NCBI GenBank assembly: GCA_917880885.1
Contig: OU862923.1
Location: forward strand, 25,559,770 to 25,623,769
DNA: 64,000 nucleotides
Direction: 5' to 3'
Source: Limnephilus marmoratus
Taxonomy: Eukaryota; Arthropoda; Insecta; Trichoptera; Limnephilidae
In this document: in pieces, positions 35,920-47,564 of the stretch
How positions within the stretch are numbered: the first letter of the stretch is position 1
Layout of the letters: each line of letters opens with the position of its first letter
Notes under the pieces: generated by a model
Databases searched by the model: none
What the model was told of the DNA's origin: nothing
Seen by the model: only the letters and a program-made list of their open reading frames with translations
Program-made: the position numbers and the translations under genes

Positions 35920-37146
35920 TTGTGATTGTAAACGCAATTAAAATTATAGTACTCAATTTATGAGGTCCTTACTTTATAGTGAATAAAAGTGTAAAAAATA
36001 AGCCGAATTTCAGTAAACAATAGATTTTTAACATGTCTAAAAAAGTTTCGGTTTCGGTTTCGGCCGAAACTGAGAAAGATATCGAATATTCGGTTTCGTT
36101 TTCGGTAGAAAATCCTGTTTCGGTCGGACACTAGTTATTTCACTTCAAGTGCGCTCTACTGTAATTAACTTAAAAATAGTTTAGTATTCAGTCAAATTAT
36201 TCCTATAGTGCTTGATCTAATACTATGACACAAAAATGTACAATACAAAGCAATGACAAGCATTACATAATATGATACAAATATGATAGAAAATGTACAA
36301 TAACAGTGCTATTATAGCACAGGACGTGTTGCCAACTCTAAATATTAACACACATAACATATAGCTCTGGATTCTAGCGTTTTTAGTCTACGTATTATCT
36401 ATGTCAGTTTATTTTTCATTATCATTATTAAGATCGCTAAATGTATTTGAAAATGTATTTTGAAGCCATAAGTATTTGAAATACAAATTACAAAATACCT
36501 CAGCCCCATGTAATTGAAATACCAATTACAAAATACATTTTTAGGAAGTAATTGAAATACAAATACAAAATACGTATTTGTATTTCAAATACGTATTTCA
36601 ATTACAAGTATTTCAAATACTGCCCAGCCCTGGATATAACAAAACAATTAATGGTGGGATATTCCTCTTTTATAGATCTACAAAAAAGTCCGCGAAGGCA
36701 TATATCTATCTTTTACGGATAGCTTACTATACACATTATATCTAAAATGCAATTGATAAGAATAATAAGATAAGAAGATAGAATGCGTATATTAAAAGAT
36801 AGATATATGCCATCGCGGACTTTTTTGTAGATCTATAAAAGAGGAATATCCCACCAAGCGTTGTTTTGTTATATCCCAAAAGGATTAGGCAGCGTTTTCG
36901 ATGAAAGCTACCAGGCGGCTGGAATTTTTCCGACACTTCTAACAATTATCGTTATGTTTCAACCAATTTACACAAATCCTTGACAAATTACATACGTAAA
37001 CCTTCCTCACGAAACACTCTATCTATTGGTGAAAACCGCATGAAAATCCGTTCAGTAGTTTTCGAGTTTATCGCGAACAGACAGACAGACAGACAGACAG
37101 ACAGAAAGACGGCGCGGGGGACTTTACTTTATAATATGTAGAGATA

Positions 37147-37639
37147 AAAAAGGTTTAAAAATAGCCCACCTTAAGTTTTTTTCTAATTAAAATTACGATA
37201 ACGAAAAAGATAAAAGCACTTACATATTTTATTAGACAATTAAATCTAAATGGATTTATTGTGTTGTGTGTATCATACGTGTGAGTTGACATGTTTGTAA
37301 ATAATAATGTTTAAAATGTTAGATATATCGCTTGCTGAGGTTTGATTTGTACTCCTGTATTTTTGAGTTTCTTTAAGCAGTAAATACAAAAAAGGATGTG
37401 TTAGTTCGTTCAAAATTCTATAAAAAATGTTGGTCTTTTACCTATAGATAGATTTACCTACACATTTTTTTTAAATATTTATTACAGTCAGTTTGAAATA
37501 AAGGAAACAAATATATAATTTTTTTAAACTTCAAAACTTTTTATTTTTATTTTCAACTTTATAAAACCTTAAATTGTAATATTTAATTACATGAAGACAA
37601 TATTAGCGAAACTTCAACCCAAGGCTTCAGGCCCAACTT
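37147..37639. other. Unassigned AT-rich DNA
   Basis: No gene or repeat boundary recognised between the foldback and the YqaJ pseudogene. Confidence 0.4.
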
Positions 37640-39140
37640 CATAGTACAAAAAAAAGTGCAAAAATCACTTACTTCGCAATTTTTGCAATAAAATAAAAGC
37701 ACTTAGAAAAAAAACCAACAACGCTAAAGGCTTTGTACCAGTTCACATAAGGAAAAAGGTTGAAGCAAACGTTTTACGTATGAGAAAAGCTATAGTTTGA
37801 GCAGTAAATTACAGAAAAGAGCAAGAAAACACGGCACAAAGTGATAAAGTAAAAAATCTGAAAATGGACAAAAAAATGCCGCAAACCATGTTTTTGGTGA
37901 TCATACAAAATGTTCGTCATACTATTGCAAGTCGGAGAAGTATACTAATGATCCAAATTTAGTAAGCGATCTTCAAGATTGTGGAACAGGACTGATATTC
38001 AACAATTATTGTCGTCTCTAATAGCAAATGCAGAAAGTCTTATTATTAACGTGACAAATAACACTGTGGAGCAATTCAACAACGTTATAGCCAAATTTAT
38101 AGGCGGAAAAAGAGCAAATTTTACAAAAATGGGATAACTTCAGCAGTTGAGCTTCTTGAGCAGTAACTTCGTGGAATAGTGAAATGACAACCCATTCACG
38201 AATACAAAAAAAATCCAAGGCCACAGTCCTGGCAACTACACGAAGCATTTTATTAAAAGAAAACGACGTTCGAAGGAGACAATACAGAGGTGTCGAAAAA
38301 TAAAACTAAGGTATTACGAAAACACGACAGAAAAGAGAAAAAAAGTTGCAGGGCCTGATGAAAATTATGGTCAATTGGAATTAGATCCAGATATGCCAGC
38401 TGAATTATTTGAAACGATAAAGAGGAATTTTTCAAAGAATTATCTCCATCGAATAAGGATGAACTCGAAAGGAATACGGTGGGCCAAAGCAATAATAATT
38501 TGTGGACAATTGAAAGGCGTAAGCGGCTTACAGCTTCTAACTTTGGACAAAAATATGTAAGCTACGGCCAAAAACTTCAGTTGCGAGAGTATTAAACTCG
38601 CTACTGTACTCGCCATTTAAAGGAAATATGGCCACAAATTATGGGAAAGATAATGAAAACCAAGCAATTGAGCAATTTACAAAAGAAACAAAATTAGAGG
38701 TATTCGCCTGTGGACTATTTATCGATGAAAACAAAAACTTTTTAGCGGCAAGTCCGGATGGCCTTTTTGGCAAGGATTCTATAATTGAAGTGAAATGCCC
38801 ATATAGTATAGTACATATGTCACCAGAAGAAGGATTTGAACAAAAAAAATTGATAACTGTAAAATTGAAGACAATGCTTCAACATTAAAACGGAATCACA
38901 ATTACTTCTACCAAGTACAAGGCCAGTTACACATTACTCGTCGTAAATACTGTTATTTTGTCGTGTGGAGTCCTAAAGGTTTGCCGTATGAAAAAATTGA
39001 AAGGGACGATTCAATCTGGCAAAAAATTGAACCACTGTTAGAAAAACTTCTACCACCAATGCCTTTTACCAGAAACAATTGACGGTCGCATATCAAGAAA
39101 TTTACCGGCGAGAGAAAGATCTAAATCATAAATTGTTTAA
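37640..39140 (+). pseudogene. Decayed repetitive gene with YqaJ-type nuclease domain
   Basis: Pieces of one long protein appear in shifting frames. The upstream part reads NHVFGDHTKCSSYYCKSEKY (37885-37960), then NNTVEQFNNVIAKFIGGKRA (about 38060-38115). A linker follows with LDPDMPAELFE. The clearest part is 38540-38880: MATNYGKDNENQAIEQFTKE, CGLFIDENKNFLAASPDGLF and IIEVKCPYS. The GASPDGL and EVKCPYS motifs are the acidic and ExK active-site blocks of YqaJ/lambda-exonuclease-like nucleases. It continues frameshifted as YFYQVQGQLHITRRKYCYFV and WSPKGLPYEKI. At least four frameshifts or stops. Such ORFs are multi-copy in insect genomes and probably mobile; TIRs were not found here. Host repair function is not implied. 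Confidence 0.78.
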
Positions 39141-39252
39141 AATTCATTGTATAGTGGTAAAAAATTTTGTACAATAAAGTGTTTACAAACAAAAAATTTC
39201 AATTAATCACTGAAGGCAATGTAAGCGACTCTCAACTAAAAATTTGAAACAG

Positions 39253-39668
39253 ATTTTTTTTAAAAACATAAACCTCACATTGGAGGCACCGAGGAAAAAT
39301 AATCGCTCAGGGACTTTGTTGGAGAAGTTGTTGGACATCATTGGAGAAGCTGTGTGGAGGGTATTTTTAGGATAAGGAAGGAAAGGAAGTTTTGGGTAGG
39401 GAAAAGGTAGGTAAAAGTATGAAATGATGGTGGAGAGTCCAGCTGTAGAGATCAAAAGATCTTCCTCTTCCAGTTTCTCCCAATCCGGCCCGCCACGCAG
39501 TAAGTGGACAAAATTATCCGCCACCAAAACCCATGCAGACCTCATCCGTGAACCCGGGAACCCAGGCTCTGTCACCAAACATAGAGGACCACTTGCGGTG
39601 ACCAAGTGGCGGGGGTGTTGGTTATCCAATAAATGGTTCCCGGGGCGATGGTACCTAAAACGCCTCCC
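39253..39668 (-). mobile_element. Retroelement family A, near full-length copy
   Basis: Minus strand from GGGAGGCGTTTTAGGTACCA through TTGGATAACCAACACC to a poly(A)-like end near 39253. The start point agrees with the other copies. A minus open frame across it is shared, in diverged form, by other copies and may be vestigial coding. Confidence 0.7.
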
Positions 39669-39669
39669 A

Positions 39670-40689
39670 AATTGAAAATTTATTATAGTACTTGACATAA
39701 AAAAATTTAATTTTGCACAATTTTAGTATGAAAGCTCGGTCAGTATTGGTATACCGCGATGAGTCACTAAACAGAAAAAAAACGAATAAAAAATATCGAT
39801 TACTCGGGCAAGGACAACACTAGTCTACCGATAAAATTCTTTACATCACTACTTCGCATTATATGTATGTATTTGTCAAAACCCACGTTCCCCGGCCCCC
39901 CTCAGGAGAAATGAGCGAAAGGGACACCTGCACGTCGGGCCGAAAATACCTAAATAAAATCTTCGAAATCGATGTTTTGTATTCCCCATTTTTCTTCTCC
40001 AAAACTGGACGGATTTAAAATTTTTTTTTCACTAACTGTATTAAAAGAAAATATTCTATGTCGGTACGTTTTGCTTTTTTTCAAAATACATTGTTTAGTT
40101 TGTATACTGAACGTTTTTTGACGGCGTTTAAATTAGGCAATTTTATTCATTTTTGGAAGGTCGTAACTTCTATGAGAAGTAAATTATCAAAAAAAACAAA
40201 ACGTACCGACACGCTAGTGGTCAATATCTATATTATGTAAAAAAAAATTTTGCTCTAGGGTCAAAATCCAGAGAGATAAACGGGGAATACGTTTGTATAG
40301 AAAAGCGCAGCTAGTATTTCCTCTTAAGGACGACGCCGCCGGTTATCGGGAGGCCGGACAATTAGCCTTCTTCATTCTCTCGGGTACTGCCGATAGTCAG
40401 GTTGTGGTGACACCAGTTCTACTCTGTATATATACATTATTTTTCTTTTGTTTCTTTTTTCTTTTATGTACAGTGCCTTGTGCTGCCCGCCGGATTGTGT
40501 GTGGTCTTTCGCTGTCATGAGCTGATTACTCATGACGGCTGCTGTCATTTTGTATTACTTTATTTTTTGTTGATGTTACTAACAACTTGTTTGACTGTCC
40601 ATGAGGCTCACTGCTTTTGCATTGACACCTCCATGGGCTTTAGAATTGTAGAGATTGACCATTACAGTACAGTCCTGTAGGCGCGTCCG
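39670..40689. other. Unassigned DNA
   Basis: No recognised gene. Hydrophobic open frames at 40293-40680 have no known motif. AAAACGTACCGACA and its inverse TGTCGGTACGTTTTG (40058 and 40196) form an inverted pair about 140 bp apart, possibly a small foldback. Confidence 0.4.
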
Positions 40690-41315
40690 CATACCGCTAC
40701 CTAACACAGTATGAGGGGACATTGAAGGTCTAGATTCGTTACATTAAATGTAGAGCCGTTTATTCAAAAAAATTAGATTCTTGAGAGAACTCCGAAGGGG
40801 CGACCATAAGTTGCCTATACCGGGGTGGGACAGTGGTGGGTACTTCAATGCTCATGGTCCATAAGATAAGTTGCCTATACCGGGGTGGGACAGTGGTGGG
40901 TACTTCAATGCTCATTGTCCATCCGAAAGCCATTCACATTTTTTGTTGGTACTTGCCAATTGATTAGAGATTTATTGTATTACTTATGTTCTCTATTTTA
41001 TGCAGGTGCTTGCAGGTTTTTACAGATGCAATGCCGCCTCATGGAGCCTCATGAATGAGTTTTTCTTTTGCCCTGTTTAATTTATCTTTGTCTAATTAAC
41101 CTATTTTTTGCATTTAGTTTTTCCTGTTAAGCACTTTCATACTGCTTACTAACAACGTATGCAAGGACACTGGAGGTCTAGATTAATTTAAAATAAATAA
41201 ATGTAGCTTCGATTAACAAAAAAATTAGAATCTTGCGAGAGTCTTGAAGGAGTAACCATCTGTTACTTATACCAGGATGGGTAAGAGGTGGATAACCTCC
41301 ACTGCTCATTGTCCA
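40690..41315. repeat. Two copies of a dispersed repeat and a 60-bp tandem duplication
   Basis: About 40690-40930 and 41080-41315 share the order GGACAYTGRAGGTCTAGATT, AAAAAATTAGAWTCTTG, CCTATACCGGGGTGGG/TTATACCAGGATGGG and CTCATTGTCC; an inverted copy lies at 29880-30060. Inside the first, a 60-bp unit beginning ATAAGTTGCCTATACCGGGG is repeated exactly out of phase-free period (40806 and 40866), differing at few bases. Confidence 0.75.
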
Positions 41316-41319
41316 AGCG

Positions 41320-42225
41320 CGGTGTAAAAAAGCTAGGCGTCCTTTTACCAAACTTCCTCAACCCCGTTTTGGCTTTTGTCCCATTCTGAATGCGGCATGG
41401 GGCTACCAACATAACGTATTGTGTTGTCATAAATATTCACCCGAGAAGTGAGATGCAAAGAAGGTAAGCAGTTACCTTTATTAAAAGTCCCGGAGAGCTC
41501 GGCCGTGGCTGTCACGGGTCCGCATAATCGTATATCATATAGAGTTTATTGAATCGCGATTGCTCGCACTCTGAATTTTATTCCCTCTTGTATGTTATAT
41601 AACTTCATCCTCCGGGTTTATGGGGGGAGAACGTGTTTTGCTTTACGAAACGGTATACACACAAATCTTCCAACGGGATGGGATAGGTACCTGGAGGAGG
41701 GGTAAGGGATAGGGGAAGATACGTCCATTGGACGATACCGAATGGGGTTATGCTCAGACAACGCAGAGAAACGATCAAGATCGCAAAATATTATTCCCAA
41801 ACTAATAAATTTCGAGGGCAAAAAACGATGAATATTTTCCTGTATTTGGATACTAGGTTTTATTTGGGTCGGTCGGTACCTGATCAGTTTTTCTCCAATT
41901 GAATTTTTAGGTGTTCTGGTTTTTTTTTTATATTACTTATGTATTTCTGTTGGTGAGTGCCTAGAATCTATTTCATTTCTGAGTAGGGGATTTGTTCGGT
42001 GTTTTCCTTTTGCATAATATCTGTTCGTGAGTGCGAAGAATCTATTTCACTTCGGAATTGGGAAAATTCTACCAAAAACAAATTGAATCTGTTCGATATA
42101 ATACGTACATTTATACTGCCTGGTTTGTACCCATCGTAGTCTTTGTTTTTGTGTTAATACAGTGTAAGAGTTGATTAATTTGTGGTATTTCACAATTAAC
42201 TCTTTTATCAATAATATATAATATA
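41320..42225. other. Unassigned DNA
   Basis: No ORF or element ends recognised. The phrase GTGAGTGC..GAATCTATTTCA occurs twice (about 41954 and 42029) as a short direct repeat. Confidence 0.4.
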
Positions 42226-43375
42226 CTAGCTGACCCGACGAACTTCGTACCGCCTCGGAATCAATAACTTAATTTTGAATTAAATTATGTTTTTTTATTA
42301 AGTTCAAAATTACACGATGAAGCAATTATCGATGCCCAACTGTCCGTGTTTTGTTATTGGCAGTATCAGAGATGGCGTTGTGTACGGATTTATATATATA
42401 TTTTTTCTTACTTTTCCACTTTCTTACGGGAATTTTTGAAAGGAAGCGGGTACGAATACCACCGCACCGGGAATCATTTATTGGATAACCAACACCTCTG
42501 CCGTAGGTCACCCCAAGTGCTTCGCTACGTTTGGTGATTTAGCAGGGGTGCCCGTGTTCATGGTGTGACTTTTGTGCGGATCTTGGCGGCGGATGCGTCT
42601 GCCCACTAGCTGCGTGGCGGGCCGGTTCGAGAGAGACTGGTTGAGGGAGGCCTTTTGACCTTTCCAGCCGGATTCTCTTGACCAATGGGTCGAAAGAGTC
42701 CAGTTGGAAAGGTCCAGGTAAAAGGTCAATTCTGGTCAAGGCAATGACCTTGCACTGCAGTTGGAGGGATTGATTCACTCCCGGATACACTGACCTCCAG
42801 ATTCCTACACACCCTTCATGCCTTATTCCTTCCCAGAACTTCCTATCCTACCCTTCCTTAAAAAGACCCTCCACACAGCATCCCCTAAGATGACATAGGT
42901 CCTGAGAGGAGCTTACGTAAAAAAATGCGTTTCATTTCAGAGATTTATTATTATTGTATTTTTACTTTGGAGGGGTGCAGAGACATACGTTCCACGTTTC
43001 TCTCATTTTCGACTATTGACATTTAGTGTGTAAGAAAGAGGGGCAGCATTACATGATTAAGAACAAAAGCAAAACAATTAGCGTATTGACATTTGACGTT
43101 TTTGAATTTTTGGAATTCAGGCAGAGTTAAATATTATAACTATCACAATCTTGCTGCAGTTCTTTCAAAATACGAGAATTCGTTCCATACAAAATATATG
43201 AAAAAAATAATTTTCTTCATAACTTTCTTTTTCGTGAATTTTTGCGATGTTTTAATAGTTATTCTGTTATCCGGGGCGGAGACAAATCCAACAAATCAAA
43301 GATCATCAATATCGGTCCGGCCGATCTCGAGTTATAAATAGTGTAACTAACCCGACTTTGTTTTATATATTAAGA
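42226..43375 (-). mobile_element. Helitron interrupted by a retroelement
   Basis: Minus strand starts A|TCTTAATATATAAAACAAAG and ends GTTCGTCGGGTCAGCTAG|T. With 42440-42925 removed, it aligns with the uninterrupted Helitron at 30824-31476, which fixes the insertion position close to GGGAATT / TTTCATTT. Confidence 0.85.
42440..42925 (+). mobile_element. Retroelement family A, full-length, inside a Helitron
   Basis: Starts GGAAGCGGGTACGAATACCA, includes TTGGATAACCAACACCTC and GGGGTGCCCGTGTTCATGG, and ends AAGATGACATAGGTCCTGAG then GCTTACGTAAAAAAATG. About 485 bp, the longest copy here, so other copies carry internal deletions. Confidence 0.75.
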
Positions 43376-44550
43376 TTTGCGTTACATTCCAGAGTGGAAG
43401 ATACTCCACGTATCGCCCTGGTCTAAGACCACCATTCAAAATTGAAAAGTTGCTTGAAATGGTTTTAGCCGTGTTTAGTGATCAGATCTGAATAGCCAGG
43501 TACTTCCCCACCTTCATCTTCCCCGTCTCCTTACTTCCAGCTTCACAACATACCCCAATTGGGGATTCCATAGTCTCGCTGGCTCCAGACGAGAGCAGTT
43601 GTTGACTCTTGTGCGGTGTTCATATAAAAAAGAGGCTCAACTGTTTCGAGTCATTTGAACTATGGCTGGTGATGCACGGACTTCTATAAGCAGTCGATAT
43701 TAGAATTACACGGACTGCCGTGTTGTTCGGTAAGGATTTTTTCAATGAGAACTACGCAATCACTGTTTGAAGCCGTCAATATCGGCTGCTTGTAACAGTC
43801 CCAATTTCCAGTCTATGGCATCCCGAATTCGATTTGAGTTTGTTAGGAAGGACGTAGCGAGGAAAATCGCTGGGAGAAAGAAATGGTAGAAAGTTTGGTT
43901 TGGACACGAGTTCAACAGCAAAGTAAAGAATATTCCCAAGGAGCGAAAATATGGTGCAGTGAGGGGGTGAAATAAAATTAAATTAACAAAGGGGGCTTTA
44001 AGATTAATTATTGATGTAAACGTGCATTACTGACTGGAAGCACACTACTTGTAGAGATAGAAAATGTTCTCCACCGTTCTGTTTCATCCACACCCAAGTT
44101 ATCTACCTATGTGTTCTGCTCGTATAATACTTCACCGTGACGGAAGACATGCAATAATTATTTTCGCATTTGTGTCAGTCGTAGGTATTAAAATTATTTA
44201 TAATTCCAGATACGAATTATACAGCTTCAGATGAATTTATAAAGTGGACTGTAAACTTTAAATTAACGATTATGGCGTTTGAAGGAATTGGGTGAAAGTG
44301 AACGTAGAATTCAAACAAGATAAATATGGGAGAAAAAAAGGATAACCAAATCACTACCAGTAGAACGTCTGCTGGACGAATTCGGACACATAAAGACGGG
44401 TCTCCTGCGACTGTTTCCACAAACGTGGGGCAGCATAAACATTGTGACCTCGGCCTGACCATTCACAAAATGTGTTGTTTTGTTGAAGCACAATTTTACC
44501 ATGAAACAACAAATACGAACGCGAAAAAATATTTTCATTTAAAAAAATCA
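43375..44550. other. Dispersed repeat, then unassigned DNA
   Basis: 43375-43575 matches the repeat at 12125 (CCAGAGTGGAAGATACTCC, GAATAGCCAGGTACTTCCCC). The remainder has no recognised gene. Confidence 0.5.
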
Positions 44551-44553
44551 CTC

Positions 44554-44910
44554 TTGAAAATGTCTCTCTGTCTTGCGCTGCCCGGAATAGCTCCTCACAC
44601 TCTCGTGTATTTCGCATCCAAGACATTTGTCTCCTTCCAGGCCCTCGGCGACCCTCTATCTTGCCTTTCAATATTAAATGGAGCAAGTGATACTTCTCCC
44701 CTCGAAGTATATGACCCACATATGAAATTTTCCTGATTTTTATTAATGTAAGCAGTTCTCTATCTGCTCTAGCCCGCCTTAGAATTTCTGTGCTGGTGAT
44801 CATGGTGATCAGCTTGAGCATTCTCCAGTGAAGCCACATTTCAAAAGCCTCTAACCTGTTCACGGTATGTACTTTCAAGGTCCATGTTTCACGTCCATAT
44901 ACAACAACTG
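44554..44910 (-). pseudogene. LINE C-terminal scrap (RTE-like)
   Basis: Minus frame LKVHTVNRLEAFEMWLHWRM, ARADRELLTLIKIRKISYVG, then HILRGEKYHLLHLILKGKIE and RRGPGRRQMSWM, ending FRAAQDRE. Same family as 26033-27606. A short deletion removes the PWTD and EWTGI codons seen there. No RT domain. Confidence 0.85.
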
Positions 44911-44914
44911 TATA

Positions 44915-45435
44915 GAATGTAAATTTTCTGTATCAGGCGAATTTCTTCGTGCAATTAATCGAAAATTTATCTAAAACATGACAGCGTGCTCTTAAAACCA
45001 CTCGCAAAAGTGATTATGCAGGTAGCTACCTACGTTTCTTCCTTATTCTAAGGCACCTATGTTATCAAATTGATGACTTGTTGACTCTTCAAAAGTGAAA
45101 TTAAGGTAAGTACCTGCTTATAAATTAAATTATTAAATAAGAGCAATTATATTTTCTTTAATCATCCGTTTATCTTATTAAGCCGTAAAAGAGCGGTAAA
45201 ATCTCCTTCTTCAGAGGTGGGTACCACCCAATTTCATTGGTCGTTAAGTGAGGCGGCATTTCAAATTTTATATCCCATTCATATACCAGCGCGCGCCGCG
45301 TACCTACACACATTGGTAGTGATAAAGATGATATACAATTTGGGGCATGGAGGAGAGCCTGGTTTCAAAAAATCACTGAAGGCCCCCCAGACCGATCAAA
45401 GAGGCCAGGCGGGTGCCGTTAGGTCGGGGAAATGA
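44915..45435. other. Unassigned DNA
   Basis: Lies between the LINE scrap and the transposase pseudogene; may contain the 3' end of the latter's transposon but no TIR was found. Confidence 0.35.
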
Positions 45436-45439
45436 TGCC

Positions 45440-46587
45440 GTTTTTTTTTTATTTTTTGAAAATGATATCGTCTGGCGTGCCGGCCTTGGCGAGCAACACA
45501 CACATGAGCCTTTCAAAGAAGTTTTCGGCCACTCTTCCCAGCATACATATCTTGCGGAATTCCAGCGATGACGTCCTCAATCGCCTCCTTCAGAGCTTCA
45601 AGGGTTCGAAGTCGAAGTTTATTTACCTCAGCTTTGACGTATCCCCACAGAAAAAGTCAGTCGGGGTCAAATCGGGAGAGCGAGGGGGCCATAGAATATC
45701 CTCCCGCAAGGAAAGAGCTTAATCCTACGTCGCTAGTGCACAAAACAGCGCCGAGGGATAGGTAGGTACAGCAGTTACGATTGCAATGCAAGAATCTCTA
45801 CGCATCATTTTGTAGGAGTACAGCTGGTGAAGGTCTGAGTGTAAGATTCGCTTTACAATTCTGGTCGATATTCCAAGCGCAGCGGCATGTTTCCGCACTG
45901 GTCGGGTTGGAGACTCTTCAATTGACGATCGTACTACCGCGATGTTTTCAGGTGTTTGAACACTTTTAGATCGCCCAACTGGTATTTTAGGATCTGCTGT
46001 TCCTGTTCATCTTACATTACTGATCCATTTCCGAATGGTTTTAGGATCAGGAACACTGTCATTACAATTTACCTCGAACCGGACCCGGAAAGCCCCATGC
46101 GTAGTCACAACGCTTTCCCCGTTTTTAAAGTACGTCTCCACAACGGAGGCGTCTACTAATATCTACAGGAATTCCAAAAACTGACAAAAACGAACTAATA
46201 TCTATGAGAATCAAAGTGTTGACGAATATCTACAGCTCAAACTGTTGACTAATATCTATGAGAACCAAAGTGTTGACGAATATCTACAGCACTGGCAGAG
46301 GTTGGATTTGCAATTATGTATAGCATATTGGAATAACGTAATATTACGTATGCAGTTTAAAAAACTTAATTTATGCAAGTATGTATGTAAAAATCCCTAA
46401 TATCGGACTATTGGACACATTTTGCTGATTAGTCCAACCTACGCTCTGTAGATATTAGTCAACACTCTGAAGTTCGTAGATATTAGTTCAACATATGAGC
46501 TGTAGATATCCGTCCGACATACAGGTTGTAGATATTAGTATCTGGAGTCTCCACAACAAAGTCCCGGTACTTCCCTGACCACGACAT
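45440..46587 (-). pseudogene. IS630/Tc1/mariner-type transposase, interrupted and deleted
   Basis: Starts MSWSGKYRDFVVE (46587 down), is split by a MITE (46145-46549), and resumes with VVETYFKNGESVVTTHGAFR, SVPDPKTIRKWISNVR, a RTVRTPEN-like linker, then RPVRKHAAALGISTRIVKRI, a helix-turn-helix block. The first two catalytic Asp blocks are deleted: after LYSYKMM the frame soon reaches WPPRSPDLTPTDFF, which holds the third acidic residue. A one-base deletion follows there before KAKVNKLRLRTLEALKEAIE and IPQDMYAG. Several stops and frameshifts make it inactive. The same family occurs at 56058-56560. Confidence 0.85.
46145..46549 (-). mobile_element. Subterminal-repeat MITE (family C), copy 2, inside a transposase gene
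   Basis: Perfect 8-bp TSD TCCACAAC (46137-46144 and 46550-46557). Ends GGAGGCGTCTACTAATATCT and GATATTAGTATCTGGAGTC, inverted with respect to copies 1 and 3. The duplicated bases encode the VVE codons of the transposase, so the insertion postdates that gene. Confidence 0.92.
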
Positions 46588-46589
46588 GG

Positions 46590-47147
46590 TCACTAGGTAC
46601 CTACCATAAACGGCATCATTTCCCAAAAGAGTCAATACGTCTGAAATCTTATAAAAATGTCGTATTTCTGGTTTTCTCTTGTAATACCCTCTTAAATAGA
46701 TTTTAATAAAACCGTTGATGTTTGATCTGTCTTTTTTGATGATCCAAGACTTGGAGTCTGATATATATTTCAAATAATTTGAGTTCTGTTTATTGGCCAG
46801 TGGAAATGGAAGTGCATTGCAAAGTAACCAAAATTTATTCTGCTAAAAGCTAAAAGTTGTTTTAGCAAAAGGGATGGGTGAAAGATTTTGCCCTGTGTTT
46901 CGTTTTCGATAGAAAGTCCTGTTTCGGTCGTACACTACTTATTATTTTTTAAGATATCTTATAGTTATTATATTTTTCTTATTACCTACTATTTTATTTC
47001 TGACTTATTTTACTGATAACTTTATACTCTACTTTACATTTTATAATAATTTATACTTACTTCTCACTTTTCACTTACTACTTATCACTTTGACTCCTTA
47101 CTTTTAAGTTTACATTTATACCATTACATTCTTTATGTTGTTGTAGG
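46590..47147. other. Mostly unassigned; hAT end scrap
   Basis: About 46886-46950 (TTTCGTTTTCGATAGAAAGT, CCTGTTTCGGTCGTACACTA) matches the right end of the hAT element at 35219-36133. The rest is AT-rich without features. Confidence 0.5.
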
Positions 47148-47564
47148 CAGTAGCATAGTGAGGGGGGGGGGGGCGGGGAGGGGGACGCGGGGGGGTACCG
47201 CCCCGGGTGCCACCCGACAGGGGGGTGACACTCGACCGTGGAAAAAAAATAAGGATATTGTCACCAAAGTATTGTACACATGAACACGGTCTGTTATTTA
47301 TATTTTCACAGCTCTTTGGCTCCCCGTGGAGTGCTCCGAATTTTGTGTCGCTCGATCTTCTTATAGGCGAACGTAGCCTATATTTGTGGAGAAATTTTTA
47401 TCTCTGAAATTCTCTAACCCCCCCCCCCCCCCCCAACCCTCCCCAGTTGTTGGTTGGACCAATTTTATGAACTCGAAATTAGCATTTTGAATTTCTCAAG
47501 TCAACTTTAATAGGGGGGGGGGTGACATCCGCCCCGGGTGCCACCCATGCTAGCTACGCCACTG
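47148..47564. mobile_element. hAT-type MITE with G runs
   Basis: Ends CAGTAGCATAGTGAGGGGGG and CCATGCTAGCTACGCCACTG, with GCCCCGGGTGCCACCC near both ends. Flanking 8-mers GTTGTAGG and GTTGTATG (7/8) fit a hAT TSD. G and C homopolymer runs lie inside. Confidence 0.78.

Larger units (their letters stand above)
35219..36133. mobile_element. Second hAT-type element nested inside the first
   Basis: TIRs TAGTGACCGACCGAA and TTCGGTCGGACACTA; flanking 8-mers TTTATTTC and GTTATTTC (7/8). Subterminal TTTCGGTTTCGG repeats occur at both ends. A lone right-end relative lies at about 46886-46950. The interior holds exon-like sequence and a retroelement 3' end. Confidence 0.82.
34772..36632. mobile_element. 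hAT-type element inserted in the foldback
   Basis: Perfect 8-bp TSD GATATAAC (34764-34771 and 36633-36640). TIRs CAGGGCTGGGCAAAATAC and GTATTTCAAATACTGCCCAG-CCCTG. Both subterminal regions are packed with AAATACAAAATAC-type repeats. It contains another hAT-like element at 35219-36133. Confidence 0.9.
34517..37146. mobile_element. Palindromic foldback element, outer layer of a nest
   Basis: Ends TATCTCTACATATTATAAAG and its inverse. The arms (about 350 bp each once the insertion at 34772-36632 is removed) share CGCGATAAACTCGAAAACTA, GTTTTCACCAATA and AAAGTCCGCGAWGGCATATA, and meet near 36750. The right arm has an expanded (ACAG)n tract at 37080. Ends beginning TC recall Helitron 5' ends, but the palindrome argues for a foldback. 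Confidence 0.8.

Noticed and set aside
39424..39675. 83-codon plus-strand frame
   Set aside because: Antisense to a retroelement family A copy; no motif.
44326..44736. 136-codon plus-strand frame
   Set aside because: Mostly antisense to the LINE C-terminal scrap.
45432..45765. Two plus-strand frames of 65-96 codons
   Set aside because: Antisense of the transposase pseudogene, whose minus-strand reading has family motifs.
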